Origin: Dryococelus australis
Lineage: Eukaryota > Arthropoda > Insecta > Phasmatodea > Phasmatidae
DNA length: 64,000 nucleotides
Direction of reading: 5' to 3'
NCBI GenBank assembly: GCA_029891345.1
Contig: CM056995.1
Span: forward strand, 218,888,275-218,952,274
The first letter of the stretch is position 1; each line of letters opens with the position of its first letter. Positions 46,821 through 58,733 of the stretch are shown here, piece after piece. A model generated the notes under the pieces. It was given only the letters and a program-made list of their open reading frames with translations. It had not been told where the DNA came from and searched no databases. Made by a program: the position numbers and the translations under genes.

Positions 46821-46868
46821 TGTAATCATGTTTTACAAGCTCAGATAGAAAATATTGGATAAAAAGAT

Positions 46869-47063
46869 ATGGCCAAAATATATGAAAATTCTTGTTATTT
46901 CGAATCTTATTTGATACTAGCTTTTTACAATGTATTTGGCCGTTCCAACAAAATGCACACTTTATTTTGCTTGCCAAACAATTTCTTAAATTCAGTTTGG
47001 TTGAATGAGTTTAAACACTTTATTCAACATCAGAGAGACATATTATTTCTGAAGGTAATGTAA
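46869..47063 (+). other. Short unassigned frame
   Basis: 64 codons with YENSCYFESYLILAFYNVFGRSN. It follows the previous series on the same strand and could be its continuation or an independent remnant. No domain. Confidence 0.2.
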
Positions 47064-47164
47064 AAAATATAACCATTTTTTTAAATAAATAAAATTTATT
47101 TTAAAAATAATATATGTATAAAAACATAAAAAAATTAAAAAAAATTATATATATATACATTCGA

Positions 47165-47840
47165 AATGTATAAAATTTATAAACTCCAGACTTTTCAAAT
47201 TTCCACTCATCAGGACCCCGGCCACCCACCCCACAATATCTAATTCTTTTGCATGGCCTTGCTTTGAAAAAATCATCTACACTTTGTGAGTAAATACAGT
47301 GTAAACACTTTTCCCACACCACTTTACCCCTAGCACAACCCCTACATGGCTCAAATTTGGTTAAGAGCCACGGTTGAGATTGTGGTAAGGATTGGGGGTG
47401 TGGGTAATGTAGTGGTAACCGCCGCTGCTGAGTGGAAATTTGAGTCTGGATACAGTCAAAACATTTGTCTGCCCATGCCACTGTTCATGTATCGCATATT
47501 ATACATTTTGGGACTTCAATAAGTTGGGGTGATTGGAGTTGGCGCTGTTTCTTAAGCAGCTGCCCCTCGACCCATTGCTGTTGCGGATTTTGGAGCTGCA
47601 GCAGTGGCTGTTGTGGCTGGGTGAGAGGCCGGGGCCGCTAGAGCTGCTGCTGGGTGAGGGATTTGCGCCACTGGAGCTGCTGCTGGGTGAGAGGTTTTGG
47701 GCCTCTGTGCGAAAGGCTCCTATGGCTGGACGAGGGATAGCTGCTGAAGTTGTAAGAGGATATAGTTGCTTTCCGGTTCCTCTTTATCGCCTTTTCCCCC
47801 AACATTGGCTGGTAAATATGCTGTGAAAAAAAAAGAAACA
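47165..47840 (-). pseudogene. Gln/Pro-rich protein with four CxxC pairs
   Basis: The minus strand starts with Ser/Arg-rich sequence and LTQQQLQW-type Gln repeats (47841-47638; trinucleotide-like gctgctg on the plus strand). It continues in another frame through Gln/Pro-rich sequence to KCIICDT, meets one in-frame TGA near 47490, then runs WADKCFDC, a second Gln/Pro stretch, FEPCRGCARG, WEKCLHCIY and IRYCG. The four CxxC pairs look like one or two zinc ribbons. A nucleic-acid-binding or transcription role is plausible but unproven. It is the last protein-like unit of the virus-like locus before the LINE. Confidence 0.45.
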
Positions 47841-47864
47841 TGTTAAATATGTTTTACCATAAAA

Positions 47865-48310
47865 TCAAACAAAAATTAACACCAAAGTCAAACAAAAATT
47901 TACTCTTGCTTTTGTTTCTTTTGCCTCAAGTGAAAGTACACTTTTTACTTTTTTTTTTTTTTTTACAAAACCTGCATCTCTGTGTAATGTTACAATGACA
48001 ATGCTTTCGTGATTTTTTACTATTCTTTTTCGTGAAGTTTTATATTTGTGCATTTCTTCCCAAAACTCTTTATACTCCTTAACCAACTCCTTCCCTATTT
48101 TATTTAGAAACTCTAGTATTTTTTTCAATTCTTCCTTTGCTTCTGTATATTTTGCTTATAGTAACTGGATTTCCTTTCTTGTACTACAATTCATTAAAAC
48201 ATATCACAAATATTTCTAAATTTATTCTCCATTCCTTCAGATAACCCATCTAACTAACTTTTTTCCACCAACCTTGCCATTTCTGCCAAACTTGACTAAT
48301 GGTCACTACT
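47865..48310 (-). pseudogene. Coiled-coil remnant
   Basis: The minus strand encodes a Lys/Glu-rich heptad-like stretch (LKKILEFLNKIGKELVKEYKEFWEEM) preceded, with shifts, by LDGLSEGMENKFRNIC. It resembles LINE ORF1 coiled coils, but it lies on the 3' side of LINE copy 1, so it is not that copy's own ORF1. It could belong to another LINE or to the viral locus. A T-run at 47948-47964 breaks it. Confidence 0.3.
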
Positions 48311-48414
48311 ACTAATATTGTTAAATACCACACTGCTACTAAACAGTGTTATATCTGCTATCCCTAGCACACTTAAGCTAGACCAAAGTGTGTGGTGTTT
48401 ATGTACGCACCGAG

Positions 48415-49992
48415 TACTTGATGTGAGACTCACAGGTCTCACATCATTACAAATTACCCTCTCCTAAGGACATTTTAAACAGCACCTCTAAGTATTTCAC
48501 CAACTTCTGCCATCAAACTTTAGTGGTGCATTTCCTATCCCACCTGGACCCCCTGCCTTAATAGTCTTGAAACCCCTAATTCCCTTTTCTATCTCCCACT
48601 CCCTCGTCCTAAACTTACTAAACACCCCCGAACACTAGTTGCCCCCTTATTCCAATCCTCCTCTGCCTCAAACACTGACAAGTACTGTCCTTACAGGATC
48701 TCCCATTTTTCTAGGTAATTTGTCCAATGCCTACCATCCCTTCCTGTTAGCAGAGGGACCCTTCCTCTCCTCCCCTTAACCTTCTCACATACCTAAACAA
48801 TTTTCCCTATTCCTTGCCTTTCCCTTCTTCCACCATGTTCCCCAGAAATACATTCTTTGACTCTTTGATCTTCCTTTCAAGGTCCCTACCCATTTGTTTC
48901 GTCATTTTCTTAGAACTTATCAACCCTTCATTTTTCCATTCGGCATGAATTTTCTGCACTTCCTCTTCATTTTCAATATCTTCTGTCCATAATATGGCGG
49001 ATCTCTCCCCCAGTCTGTAACCTTTTCATTCCCAGGTCTGACCAACACCACATCCAGCACTGATCCAACACACTCCTCATTCTATCTCATAGGTGTTTTT
49101 ACTATCTGGACTAATCCTCTGTTGACTAACTGTGCTGCCATTCTCTGCATTATGCTACATATCCCTTCTGCACCCTCAACCCATTTCACACCTGGCATAT
49201 TCAAATCCCCTGCTACAACAACCCACTGCCCGTCCTTTAGTCTATCGACCCTCTCCTTGATCATCTCAATTGCCTGCTATCCCTGTCCTGGTGGTCTATA
49301 TGCTGCCAGCAAAGTAATTTTCTTATTACTACCACCACTCAATTTAATTTCCATTACCTCGACATCCTCACTAAACCATTCTACCACCCCTTTTAGCCCT
49401 TTCCTTAAACAACATTGATCCTCCTCCTCTCCCATCCCTGTCTCTTCTTAAGATGGCGAACTTATCCTGCCTACATTCAATGTCCAGCACTTCCTCAGTC
49501 AACCAAGTCTCCACAGCTACGACTATATCCGCCCCATATCCTTCAACCTTTCGCCAGAAGTCCTCCAGCTTGTTGTACACACTCCTACAGTTCACCACCA
49601 TTATCTTTATACTAATACTCTGCTTTACCATCCTACATTGCTCCACCCCTGCAGCCTCATCAATGTTATCCTCTCCATTTCTCTCCACTTCTGTTTCCTT
49701 GCTTCTAACTGATTGCTATTTCAACAATTGCTGCTCTGCCCTGACTCTCTCCATGCAGCCAGCTGCTTCCCTACCTAGCAGATCACCTAGAATCCTCTTT
49801 CCATGGTATGTCAAGTGAACCTGGTCCCTCCCAACACTTTCCCAGCCTACCCATTTCCTACTATCTATAAATGTAGTTCCCAAATCCCTACACACCCTCT
49901 CATAGACCTCACTCACAGCCACTGCCTTCCTGTAGTATACTCCTTTCCTAACCAGCATGCCACTGATTACTGCCCTAGCTCCAGGGAAAAAT
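48415..49992 (-). mobile_element. CR1/Jockey-like LINE, copy 1 (internally deleted)
   Basis: Matches copy 2 closely. The SGNH-esterase C-terminal part is present (VYERVCRDLGTTFIDSRKWVGW, HLTYHGKRILGDLL; 49716-49958), then the endonuclease with IMVVNCRSVYNKLE, VAVETWLTEE (49371-49688) and VVAGDLNMPGVKW (49082-49264). A junction at about 49040 joins sequence corresponding to 57330 and 57595 of copy 2, so roughly 260 bp of the endonuclease-RT linker is deleted. It ends at 48415 within the sequence just before the RT, so no RT is present. Confidence 0.8.
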
Positions 49993-50049
49993 TACCAGGC
50001 CACGACTCTTACCATTCACCTACAACTCTCACAAAACATGAAGACTAAT

Positions 50050-51250
50050 GATTACACAATAATCACTTACCGAAGCATTTATATAGATGTTTACATATTA
50101 AAAAGGTGATGTGTTGAAGCAGAGGGAAAAAATACTAATGCAGCTCACGCCATTTCTCAAAGTGAAGTAGGAGAAAAACACTCGACCGGATCTCTTTACA
50201 AGTCAGTATCGATTCATTAAATAACCGAAATAATCGATACATAATATATCGTGCTTACTTAAAATACACACATTTGCATGACATTTTTGTTAGAATAAAA
50301 TTTGGATAAACAATAGAATTAATTATTGGCAAAACTTAATATTCGAAATACTAGTTACAGAAACGATACTAAATATAACCTGCCAATTAACTTGTACTTA
50401 TAAGTCGCAATCATGACATGTACTTATTAATATCATAGAAAATATTTACTTCAAACTTGTCATCGGCAATGCCAAGAAATGTTAAACAAACATATTAATA
50501 CCAAAGGTCATTCAATAAAACGTTTGGTAAAATACTTTGACAATATGAAGTAGTCAAAAAGTCTCGATAGTACAAAATATTAAACACGAATATTTATCCG
50601 GTTTATGTGTCAGCTTACAGACTCATTGACATAAATAAATTAAACTTATATACTGAAAACAAAGTTTTAGAAAATCACACACAATAATTGTACCTCAAAT
50701 AAATTGTATAACTTCCACAAAATTGTTTAACAAATCTAACAAAATAGTTTATCTAATTGAGATATGCATAGAACAATATCACGAGAATAAAATTTCAATT
50801 ACTGTGACTTACAAAATATTCAGCCACAGAAAAGGATAAAAATTTGGAACCGAAATAGAAGTTATGCCAGAGTTAGAGAGGATAAAAAATTTGCAAAAAG
50901 GTGAATATTTAAAACGAAACAGCTCAACAAGACAAATAGGCCATAGGAAACACTGCCAACACACTCATACACATTAAACCAAATAACACAAGTCCCGATA
51001 GGTGTTGCAACAAAGGAAAATAACGTGTAAAAATTATTCGCAACACAAACTAAGTTTACCAAAGAGCAAAATGCAAATAAATTATAAAGGGGCACTTCCA
51101 AAACTTAATTTGAAAAGCAAGGGCAAAAGTATGCTTAGATTGAGAACAACTAAATGGCTCAAATCTGCAGCGACAAGAAAATTTACTCTTTGGAAAACAC
51201 AAAATTCCTAGGAACAGATAATTAAATGCTCAGTAGAGAAAACGAACTAG
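50050..51250. other. AT-rich interval, nothing convincing
   Basis: Two opposed frames overlap at 50862-51211 (- and +). The plus one is Lys/Arg-rich (KSKGKSMLRLRTTKW) and without family features. No repeat structure seen. Confidence 0.5.
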
Positions 51251-52400
51251 GTAGTACCGCATTAAGGCGGCATAACTCACATATCCGTATTTAGGTAAAC
51301 AAAGACATAAAACACCTGAAAAACACTTTACATTTACACTTGAATATTTGGTGGGAAAGGTGAAGGTCCACACCCCTAAAGCCCATCGGCAACCCGAATG
51401 AGAACGTGCATTACATATCAGTTCAGAGGAGTTTTATTAATGTTCCCTCAATAAACAGTTTACATTTAGGTACTGGGCTTTACCCACCGGCAGGGTTACA
51501 CTGTGAAATGGCACTCGGCCACAAAGAACTTACAGTAAAACTATTTAGCTAAAACTATTAATGCTAATCGTAGGGACGGAAGAGGTGAAGAATTTTGGGC
51601 AGCTGAAGAAAATAAATGTTCTTGTAATTAAAGTCTTTGCAGGTCAACATGATCAGTTCACAATAAATGAAGTGCCACCCAACTGCACGAAATGTGACCC
51701 CGTTGGTCTGCACGTTCGTCTCCCCGAGACACACAAATATGACTAACTGTACCTTTGCGCCTTCATGGCATGCCGGCCAGTGTTTGGCGGGCATGCAGGC
51801 CACACTGGCTATTTTCTTATGCACCAAAACTGTCAAAAACTTATCCACGTAACTCTGTCACTTGCAAAGCTTACATAGATAATTACCTTGTACAATGAAA
51901 CCCTTTAAAACACATATTACACTGCATGAGGTGAAATGAGGGTGAAACACTTGAAAATAGTATATTACAAACAATAACAAACAAAAGCACTGGAGTCCAC
52001 AGGGGCATTAAAGTGGTGTAGGGTTCCATATTTTACAGTCTCATGGACTGGCGGTTATGAGCGATTAATAAATATTGTCCTTTAAATTATGCTCCATTTT
52101 ACGGGGTCTAATTTTTTTAATGCGTGTGCAGGTGCACGTGGTCTTCTTACACTATACTTTCCTTGAACTTCGCCCACAACACGAGAGCTCCATTTAGCCT
52201 TGCGGCCACACTCGTAACTGGCGTTTCTCCGGTGTATCCGCTGCGGTGCACTGACTAACTGGTGCGCACTAGCACCCGGTAGAGTGCTAGTTGCTGCAGT
52301 AGCTGCCGGCGGCGGTGGGCAAATGAGCTTGGGAGGAAGTGGCTGGCGTCAATATGCAGCAGTGCTTAGTCCAGATGAACTTGTGTCCACGCTGCTTCAT
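51250..52400 (-). mobile_element. Possible further LTR-like copy (weak)
   Basis: GC-enriched segment with, on the minus strand, AATAAA-type signals near 51452 and 52070, and a CCTGCCGGTGGGTAAAGCCC block at 51482-51505 faintly like the GCTGCCCGGTAAGC of 2.9 kb. The similarity to the other LTR-like copies is low. It may instead be an unrelated dispersed repeat or host regulatory DNA. Confidence 0.2.
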
Positions 52401-52448
52401 TTCCTTAAAATTCTTGAAAAGAAGTTTTTTTTTTTTGGACTTAAGTGT

Positions 52449-53175
52449 TCATTCAGGTAGACCGGTCAGGGAGGGACTCTGAAGCTCGTCAGCAGACGAG
52501 AAATTGTGCTTATCCTTCTTAGCATCCAGGAGATTTTTTTTTGTTCCCCTCTTACAAAACTTAAACAATAAAGTTGGAGGTAATTCCTTATTAGACGATG
52601 GCAGCCCATGACATGTATCGATGTCCTTTTCATTAATTTCTACTTCTAAATGCTTTGCCAACTGAGAAGCTAAGGTTACTGAATTTACATCTTTGGTATA
52701 TGGAATGCCATGCATTTCTAGGTTGTTGATCTTTGTGTATTGTTTGAAGCTTTCATTTTCTGCCCTCAGCTCTTCAATGTCTTTGCGAAAATGCTTAAGC
52801 TCCGAGAGTGCGTTATCAAGCTGTGTCTGCCTATCTTACACTTGCGATTGCGTAAAAACTATATATTCATTGAGATCCTTGTTTTCCTTGCGAAGTTCTC
52901 TCACTTCACTTACTAGGCGAATCAACTGGTCCATGATTGACAAGAGATGTGATCTCGCCCTTGTTTAAATCGTTGGTATGCCCGACACAAGTTTACCAGC
53001 ACTACTTTGTTTGCTTATCATATTTTTCTTCCGACATTTGTACGCACATAATGCGACACCAATCCCTTTTATTTACCATCGCAACCAATTGGTTTTTGAC
53101 CTTTATTAAAAACATTAAAAATCTTTTTGCAAGAACCACACTTATCTTACTCTTTCCCGCTCGCCATCATATATT
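52449..53175 (-). pseudogene. LINE ORF1 remnant (zinc finger, coiled coil, RRM-like)
   Basis: The minus strand from about 53170 reads a CGSCKKIF..PIGCDGK zinc-finger start (PHD-like), with stops. Then from the ATG at 52933-52935 a coiled coil (RLVSEVRELRKENKDLNEYI, LSELKHFRKDIEELRAENES) is interrupted by a TAA near 52838, and then NNLEMHGIPYTKD and DIDTCHGLPSS and LLFKFCKRGTKKNLLDAKK. This is the standard order of non-LTR retrotransposon ORF1 proteins that bind RNA. No matching ORF2 follows at lower coordinates; the frame ends at TAA near 52449. The family differs from the SGNH-bearing LINE at 56-58 kb. Confidence 0.75.
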
Positions 53176-53179
53176 TTGA

Positions 53180-54075
53180 ACCTCAGCGTCGAGGTGGCGA
53201 CGACAGTTTGTGGGTGTGCCTTTTGACGTTTAGATGAGTTCGATAGACTTTCAATTGCAGGTTGTAAAAGGGTATTTTGCTTCCATGTTTAATACGTTTG
53301 GCATTGTTTTGAGCGCTAATGTTATTTGCATTCTAGATTTGTGTTAGCCGTACGGTTGGCAGAGGCCACAATGCTTTATTCGAATTTTTGGTGAAGTTCA
53401 GTTTTGTCAATAAAATCAGCCATTTTGGACACGGACTTGGAAATACTCACCTTTTCTCCTTCTGTGACACGTGTGTTACGTCTGGTACGTGTCGCAATAA
53501 TCTTGGAACTGACTTGTTCTGTCAGCAAAACTAATATTAATTTTACGGACATCATTCTGAACTGCGGTTATTTCCAGTAACATATTTTGTTTGAAGTTTT
53601 TAATTTTAATAGTCAATGTTCGCCTAATGCCTTCTGTCTCAAATGAAAATCAGATCTGAATACCCATAGTGATATCCAATTGTGAAGCATGCTTTCCAAG
53701 TTTGTAGTTAATTGAATTTATCGCTGACTTTATGACAGTAATGAAAGAAATATAGGTAAAGATGTTTGTATCAAAAATGGGTATTTGTGTAGTGACTCAA
53801 TAAGAGTGAAAGTTAACGAAAGTACATTGTGAAGACTATTCAGGAAAATTAGAAATACATTATATATGCAGCTGTATAGCGCATTCTCGTGTAGTGTGTA
53901 ATTCGAACATATAGGCCTACACTGTTTAATCTCGGCGACAATGCTAATTTAATAAACATTTTTAACCACGTTTTAACAGCATACCAACAGATGTTTGCAA
54001 TTTGAAGAAAATGCCCGGCAAAGTCTAGAATAGGGTTTTTTTTGATTAAATGTAAAAAAAAAAATTAGAGGTATA
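53180..54075. other. Non-coding interval
   Basis: Moderately AT-rich, no frame over 60 codons of interest and no tandem repeat seen. It may include the 5' UTR of the LINE ORF1 remnant on the minus strand. Confidence 0.5.
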
Positions 54076-54189
54076 ATTCCACTACTTATTACACAACACG
54101 AATGAAGTAGCGGCATCAACATGTCTGCATGCCACTAATAGGAACCCCACAAACGATAGTGTTGGTTGGGGGAGGGCTATGGTCAGCGA

Positions 54190-54490
54190 AATTGTGGGGG
54201 TAAAACAAGTGAAAAATGTTAAATTGCAGAAAGATTTAACCGAACATAACCTAAATTGACAGTTACCAATACAAGCTACAAATACGATAACGAGGAGAGC
54301 TACGAAGATCATGGAAATTATGGAGTGAAACAAATACAAAATATGTACGTTTTCATGATAAAATCATACCCCACTTTCCCTCCAGTTCATAGACCTCTCC
54401 AATATCATATTTGTAAACTATATTGGTAATATTGTCAATTTAGGTAATATTCAGCTCAATCTCATTGCAATTAAACATGTTTTCATGATA
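54190..54490. mobile_element. Foldback MITE, copy 1
   Basis: The left arm attaccaatacaag..tacaaatacgataacgaggagagctac and the right arm (gacctctccaatatcatatttgtaaactatattggtaat) are inverted copies around a short centre near 54350. Flanks include TAAATTGACAATATT-like ends. Confidence 0.65.
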
Positions 54491-54834
54491 CAGTATTAAG
54501 ATATTGCATATTACACAAAAATACATTAAATTGCAAATCTATATAACAAAACAACACCTAAATTCACAATGTTGCCAACGCACACAACTTTCCAGTCCGA
54601 GTGGGCTAACCTTGAAATTAATTTCCAAGGAAACTCCAAACTTTGCTGATGCGTGATACTTTGCGTCACTACCAAAAAATATTGCAGTCGTGCCTTGAAT
54701 CACTGTTTTGGGGATTTACTGCCTTGCTGCACTGACTGACTTGGTGCATAATGTTTGGCTATGCTTAAATAGAATTTTTCATTTCAAGGGGCCTACTCTT
54801 GACTATCATACATTATCACAGTTACATTTAGGTG

Positions 54835-55190
54835 TGTGTGTGTGTGTATCAGTAATATTGTGAGTTTAGGTATTGTTCGGTTGGTTAGTTTTGCAATATA
54901 CCATATTGTCGATAATTGTGATACAGTTGTTACATTTTATCACAAAAACATGTATAATTGCAAAAATATTGAATCAAACAGTATACAAATGGAGAATATT
55001 ACCAACACAAGTTACAAATACGATACTGGGAGGGCTATGAAATGGAAGGACATTGCGGAGTGCAATGTGATTAAAATAGTACATATTTTCCACTCATTTT
55101 ATGCTGCAACTTCCCAGATGTTAATAGCCATCCCCACTATCGTATTTGTAATTTGTATTAGTGGAGGAAACCAGGGTAATTAGAATTTTA
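54835..55190. mobile_element. Foldback MITE, copy 2
   Basis: Same arms as the 54.2-kb element: ttaccaacacaagttacaaatacgata at 54997, and the inverted atcgtatttgtaatttgtattagtgg at 55139-55165. The plus-strand open frame 54836-55183 reads through the element and is probably not a gene. A (GT)n tract lies at 54833-54848. Confidence 0.65.
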
Positions 55191-55899
55191 AGGTTATTAG
55201 AAGTTTGTTGTAGTTTTTAAATTTTGCTGTTTATCTTTAAAATACAAATATATTTTGTTAGAACATGCATTTTATAAGATACATACTTGAAACTCATTAA
55301 AAAGAAGCTTAAAATATGAAGTAATATTATTATTTGTGTAGCACAAAATATGAAGTTTGATGTTAACTTTGTGTCATGTGAGAGCCCCCCCCACACACCT
55401 GTTAAAAAAAAATAATTTTTTTATGGTTGTGTTCTCACTATGTGCATCATACACTAAGGAACTGTGGAAATGTTTATATTCAAGATTATCTGTTGATAAA
55501 ATTATTTCCAAGGGTCACTTCTATTTACCCATAAAATATGTACTTGTGGGTAAATAGATGTGGTCATTTAACTATTAATTTTCTTTTGTGGTAATTAAAA
55601 GTTTTGAGGGGTAAATAGAAGTATTTAAAAATTCTGTTGCACTCTTGTGCTAGCTATTAAAGCATAGGAAAAATACCCCAAGAAAGCCTATGTGGATATC
55701 AGAAATTAATCTAAAGTTTTAAACTGCTGAATGTTTTTACATAATCCGAACATAATTTTTTTTACAGATGTCGTGCTATAAGTAACTTACCCAAAATTAC
55801 TTTTTTTTTTTTAGGTACACTTGTGCCGCTTGTAGGTCTATGAAGGCCTAGCTGAAATTGAACTTTTAGGGCCTAGTTAATGGGTCTCACCTGAATAAA

Positions 55900-56122
55900 A
55901 TGCCACACACATATGTAAGAAAAACCATAAGTTGTCAGTATGGACCTGAGAAGATGCAAGAAGCTATTAGTGCTGTGCTCGCCGGTCACATGACACAGAA
56001 AACTGCAGCTGATCACTTTGAAGTGCCTCTTGGGACATTAGCGAAAAAGCTATCAGGTCATGCAAGTGAAATATCACATGGAGCCGGAAGGCTAACAGAA
56101 CTGTCAAAAAGTGATGGAAGAT
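55900..56122 (+). pseudogene. Pogo/CENP-B-like transposase, N-terminal part
   Basis: The ATG at 55900 starts a 74-codon piece with a basic MPHTYVRK start and a psq/CENP-B helix-turn-helix: MQEAISAVLAGHMTQKTAADHFEVPLGTL. This domain binds the transposon ends. The frame is intact up to 56122, where LINE copy 2 is inserted. The gene resumes at 58734. Upstream at 55800-55814 a T-tract followed by TTAG resembles a splice acceptor for a 5'-UTR intron. Confidence 0.85.
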
Positions 56123-58733
56123 TTTTTTTTCTGGTCCACAACCATATCTTATCAATGTCCGCCTGCAAATTTCCGCCCCCCTCTCCCACCTCAGCATATA
56201 CAACACAATCATCTGCAAACAATCTAATTTTTCCTCTAATCCCCAAACCCATGTCATTTACCATTATGGTAAATAACAAAGGACCCAGCATGCTTCCCTG
56301 TGGTACCCCTGACGTAAACTCCTCTTCCTCCGATATTGCCTCCCCCACTTTCACCCTCTGCCTTCGCCCCCTGAGAAAGTCCCCTATCCATTCCACTACC
56401 CTCATGTCTGGTATCAGTGCCTCCACTTTCCTCATCAATGTTCCATGGAGCACCTTATTGAATGCCTTCTCAAAATCTATAAAGCAGGCATCCACCTGCT
56501 TCCCCTCATCAACTACCTACACCAGATCCTCTAATAACCCAGCCAGCTGAGTCTCACATGAGTAACCCCTCCTGAAACCATGCTGGGACTCCAACCAATT
56601 CCTATTGTGCATTACCCTCACCACATACTGCACCACCAGCCTCTCCATTACTTTTCCTGTACTTGATGTGAGACTCACCGGTGTGTAGCTGCCAGGCCTC
56701 CCTTATCCTCTCCCTGCTTGTGTATAGGTGCCACCATAGCATCCTTCCAATCTCGTGGTAACTTAGCCTCACCTAAGGACTTTTTAAACAGCACTTCTAA
56801 ATATTTTGCCTACTCCTTTGCCACCAAACTTTAGTGCTGCGTTTCCTATCCCATCTGGTCCCCCTGCCTTACTGCTCCCCAAACCCCTAATTACCTTTTC
56901 TATCCCCCAATCCTCATCTTAAATTCACTATCCACCCCCCGAACCCTGTTTGTCCCCCTATTCCAACCCTCCTTTGCCTCAAACACTGACTATTATTGTC
57001 CTTGCAGCATCTGCAATTTTTCTTGGTCATTTGTCACATGCCTACCATCCCTTCCTGTTAGCAGAGGGATCCCTTCCTCTCCTCCCCTTAATCGCCTAAC
57101 ATAACTAAACAATTTCCCCCATTCCTTGCCTTTTCCTTCTTCCACCATGTTCTCAGAAATACATTCTTTGCCTGTTTGATCTTCCTTTCAAGCTCCCTAC
57201 CCATTTGTTTCATCAATTCTTCAGATTTTATCAACCCTTCATTTCTCCACTTGGCATGTAATTTTCTGCACTTCTTCATTTTCAAAATCTCCTGTCCATA
57301 ATATGGGGGATCTCCCCCAGTCCGTAACCTTTTCATTGGCACAAATTTCTCCAACATAACCTCCATTAATCTTCTAAACTCCCGCCACAACCCCTCTACA
57401 CCCTCCCCCATAGACCATTTTTTAAACCTGTCTCTCAGGAAGATTTCTGCCCCCTTCTTGTCTCCTCTCCCATACTGCCACACCAACCTTTCTGCCATTT
57501 GCACTTCTCTCATCCTGCCAATCCCAATTTCTACAACCGGAATATGATGGTCGCTTATACCATCCAATACTATTGCACCAACTACAGCATTCCTAGGTCT
57601 GACCAACACCACATCCAGCACTGACCCAACACCCTCCTCATTCCATCTCGTAGGTGTTTCTACTATCTGGACTAATCCTCTGTTGACTAACTGTGCTGCC
57701 ATTCTCTGCATTATGCTACATATCCCTTCTGCACCCTCTACCCATTTCACCCCTGGCATATTCAAATCCCCTGCTACAACAACCCACTGCCCGTCCTTTA
57801 GTCTATCGACCCTCTCCTTGATCATCTCAATTGCCTGTCATCCCTGTCCTGGTGGTCTATACGCTGCCAGCAAAGTAATACTCCTATTACTACTACCACT
57901 CAATTTAATTTCCATTACCTCGACATCCTCACTAACCCATTCTACCGCCCCTTTTAGCCTTTTCCTTACACACACACCATTATTCCTCCTCTCCCATCCC
58001 TCTCTTCTGAAGATGGTGAACTCATCCTGCCTACACTGTATGTCCAGTACTTCCGCAGTCAACCAAGTCTCCACAGCTACCACTATATCTGCCCCATATC
58101 CTTCAACCTTTCCCCAGAAGCCCTCCAGCTTGTTGTACACACTCCTACAGTTCACCACCATTATCTTTATACTACTACTCTGCTTTACCATCCTACATTG
58201 CTCACCTCCTATCTCCACCCCTGCGGCCTCATTAATGTTATCCTCGCCATTTCTCTCCCCTTCCGTTTCCTTGCTTCTAACTGATTGCTATTTCAACAAC
58301 TGCTGCTCTGCCCTGACCCTCTCCATGCAGCCAGCTACTTTTCTAGGTGACCTAGTAGGTCACCTAGAATCCTCTTTCCCTGTTCGGTCAGGTGAACCTA
58401 GTCCCTCCCTACACTTTCCCAGCCTACCCATTTCCTACTATCTATAAATGTAGTTCCTAAATCCCTACACACCCTCTCATATACCTCACGCGCAGCCACT
58501 GCCTTCCTATAGGATACTCCTTTCCTAACCAGCACGCCACTGACTACTGCCCTAGCTCCAGGAAACTTCTCCCGCACTTTCCTCAGCAATCCCCTGAGGT
58601 CCCGCTCTACCTCCTGCCCCACCTCCCTATGAGCCAGATCATTTCCCCCTACATGAATGAGAACGACCTTTGCCACCCTGCTACCTTTCATACCACTAAC
58701 CCTTTCCTCCGAATCCCTGTTATTTGCCCCCCC
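56123..58733 (-). mobile_element. CR1/Jockey-like LINE, copy 2, inserted in pogo transposase
   Basis: Minus-strand order: an SGNH-type esterase (VLIHVGGNDLAHREVG near 58670-58620, then VSGVLVRKG and RKWVGW), an apurinic-type endonuclease (IMVVNCRSVYNKLE, VAVETWLTAEV, VVAGDLNMPGVKW; 58218-57650), the linker and the RT with FIDFEKAF, SGVPQGSMLGPLLF and FADDC (56219-56205). Frames 57088-57825 (245 codons) and 56058-56495 are the longest; stops between them show it is dead. The esterase next to endonuclease and RT is typical of CR1-like LINEs. The 5' end is truncated inside the esterase. The 3' end stops at an A-run (T-run 56122-56130 on the plus strand) inside the RT gene, not at a natural 3' UTR. 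Possible target duplication AAGAT at 56118 and 58736. Confidence 0.9.

Noticed and set aside
24100..47840. Assignment of the virus-like locus to endogenous nimavirus (white spot-type), nudivirus or Polinton
   Set aside because: Polymerase length and motif style do not decide between families by eye, and no diagnostic core gene was recognised. Left unassigned.
54836..55183. 115-codon plus-strand frame as a small membrane protein
   Set aside because: It spans a foldback MITE whose arms generate the frame; no conservation between the two MITE copies.
57683..58447. 254-codon plus-strand frame rich in Ser, Pro and Thr
   Set aside because: It is the antisense of the LINE endonuclease region, and similar antisense frames appear at 49122-49818 and 62801-63466.
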